Shown piece after piece: positions 35,478-35,876 of a stretch of DNA of 35,876 nt; positions within the stretch are counted from its first letter, which is position 1, and every line of letters starts with the position of its first letter. A model generated the notes under the pieces. The model was given only the letters and a program-made list of their open reading frames with translations. It made no database searches and was not told the DNA's origin. Origin of the DNA: Myxococcota bacterium (GTDB taxonomy: Bacteria > Myxococcota_A > UBA796 > JAJRTE01); contig JAJRTE010000220.1 of assembly GCA_024278455.1 (NCBI GenBank), positions 1-35,876 on the forward strand, read 5' to 3'. A program made the position numbers and the translations under genes.

Positions 35478-35876
35478 TCAGCGCATGCCTGGTCGAGCGT
35501 CCGGCCGGCCACCTACGCCGGGAATGTGCCAGAGGACGACATCCGCGTCCTTGTACAGAGGTGGGCCGAGGAGAGAGGAGACGACGTTCTCCATGTGGCC
35601 GTCCGTGACCTCCTCGAGGTTGAGCAACACGTAGTGGAATCCCCCGGTATCCTCCGTGGTCCATGCGGGTCGCGCGGTCACGGGTTCCCCTCGGCCCCCG
35701 CGCTCGATCTCCTTGATCAACGCGATGCCGAACAGGCGGTCTCGATAGTCATCCGGGACCAATCCGGGGATGTGCCAGTCCAGCCCCTGGTCGATAGGTT
35801 GGCGATGGAACGGCTGCCACACCAAATACTTGGGTACCACGACGCCGGCCGGTAGGTGGACGATCGGAGCCGGATA
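35478..35876 (-). CDS. Unknown protein, C-terminal part (cut by window edge)
   Basis: The frame is open to the right edge, so the start is outside; the visible part is 132 codons. It reads as a soluble globular protein with YLVWQPFHRQPIDQGLDWHI, PDDYRDRLFGIALIKEIER, and FHYVLLNLEEVTDGHMENVV, and a Gly/Pro/Arg-rich tail. I do not recognise a family. It converges with the radical SAM gene across a 65-base gap. Confidence 0.55.
   Translation of the reverse strand, partial: YPAPIVHLPAGVVVPKYLVWQPFHRQPIDQGLDWHIPGLVPDDYRDRLFGIALIKEIERGGRGEPVTARPAWTTEDTGGFHYVLLNLEEVTDGHMENVVSSLLGPPLYKDADVVLWHIPGVGGRPDARPGMR

Overview
The window is high-G+C bacterial DNA (roughly two-thirds G+C by eye) with dense genes, good Shine-Dalgarno sites and many overlapping start/stop codons. 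Its left half is an almost complete dissimilatory sulfate-respiration locus. The mix of AprBA, a QmoA start, DsrAB with DsrD, DsrC with both functional cysteines, and a full DsrMKJOP points to a sulfate or sulfite reducer rather than a sulfur oxidiser: DsrD is present and no DsrEFH or DsrL is seen. The phylum cannot be fixed from the window (Desulfobacterota or another uncultured sulfate-reducing lineage). Both ends cut through genes and the length is that of a fosmid insert, so this may be an environmental clone. ATP sulfurylase, QmoB, QmoC and DsrN are not in view.

Left part (1-3456, minus strand): aprB-aprA, a strong intrinsic terminator, then a YkgJ-type CxxCC protein whose stop overlaps the start of qmoA, which runs off the left edge. 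A 945-base divergent spacer (3457-4401) carries inverted repeats and probably the control sites for both apr and dsr.

Sulfite-reduction part (4402-16558, plus strand): dsrA, dsrB, dsrD, a HEAT-like protein and a TPR protein (start and stop overlapping), dsrC, a structured leader of about 375 bases, an RsbRD-N sensor-like protein, dsrM-K-J-O-P and a fused sirohydrochlorin/siroheme enzyme. Together they give APS reduction to sulfite (AprBA fed by Qmo), sulfite reduction by siroheme DsrAB onto DsrC, release and re-reduction of DsrC trisulfide by the membrane DsrMKJOP complex, and supply of the siroheme cofactor.

Right part (16876-35876): accessory genes. Three large polytopic GT-C/YfhO-like membrane proteins, two Ig-like membrane-anchored or exported proteins and a lipoprotein form what looks like an envelope-glycan island (16876-25251). 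A methyltransferase, a short-chain dehydrogenase and an NAD-dependent epimerase-like protein follow (25690-28398), then an outer-membrane-type lipoprotein, a membrane pseudokinase with three PEGA domains preceded by a possible 33-codon leader ORF, an M28 peptidase, an Rpn/PD-(D/E)XK nuclease with an in-frame 12-base tandem repeat, a radical SAM protein and a partial unknown gene at the right edge. No rRNA, tRNA, CRISPR array or insertion sequence was recognised.

A genome-scale oddity is the palindrome CTCGAG: I counted about 90 copies by eye, against about 12 expected from base composition, in all reading frames and in spacers, with long gaps over aprBA and over dsrB-dsrD.
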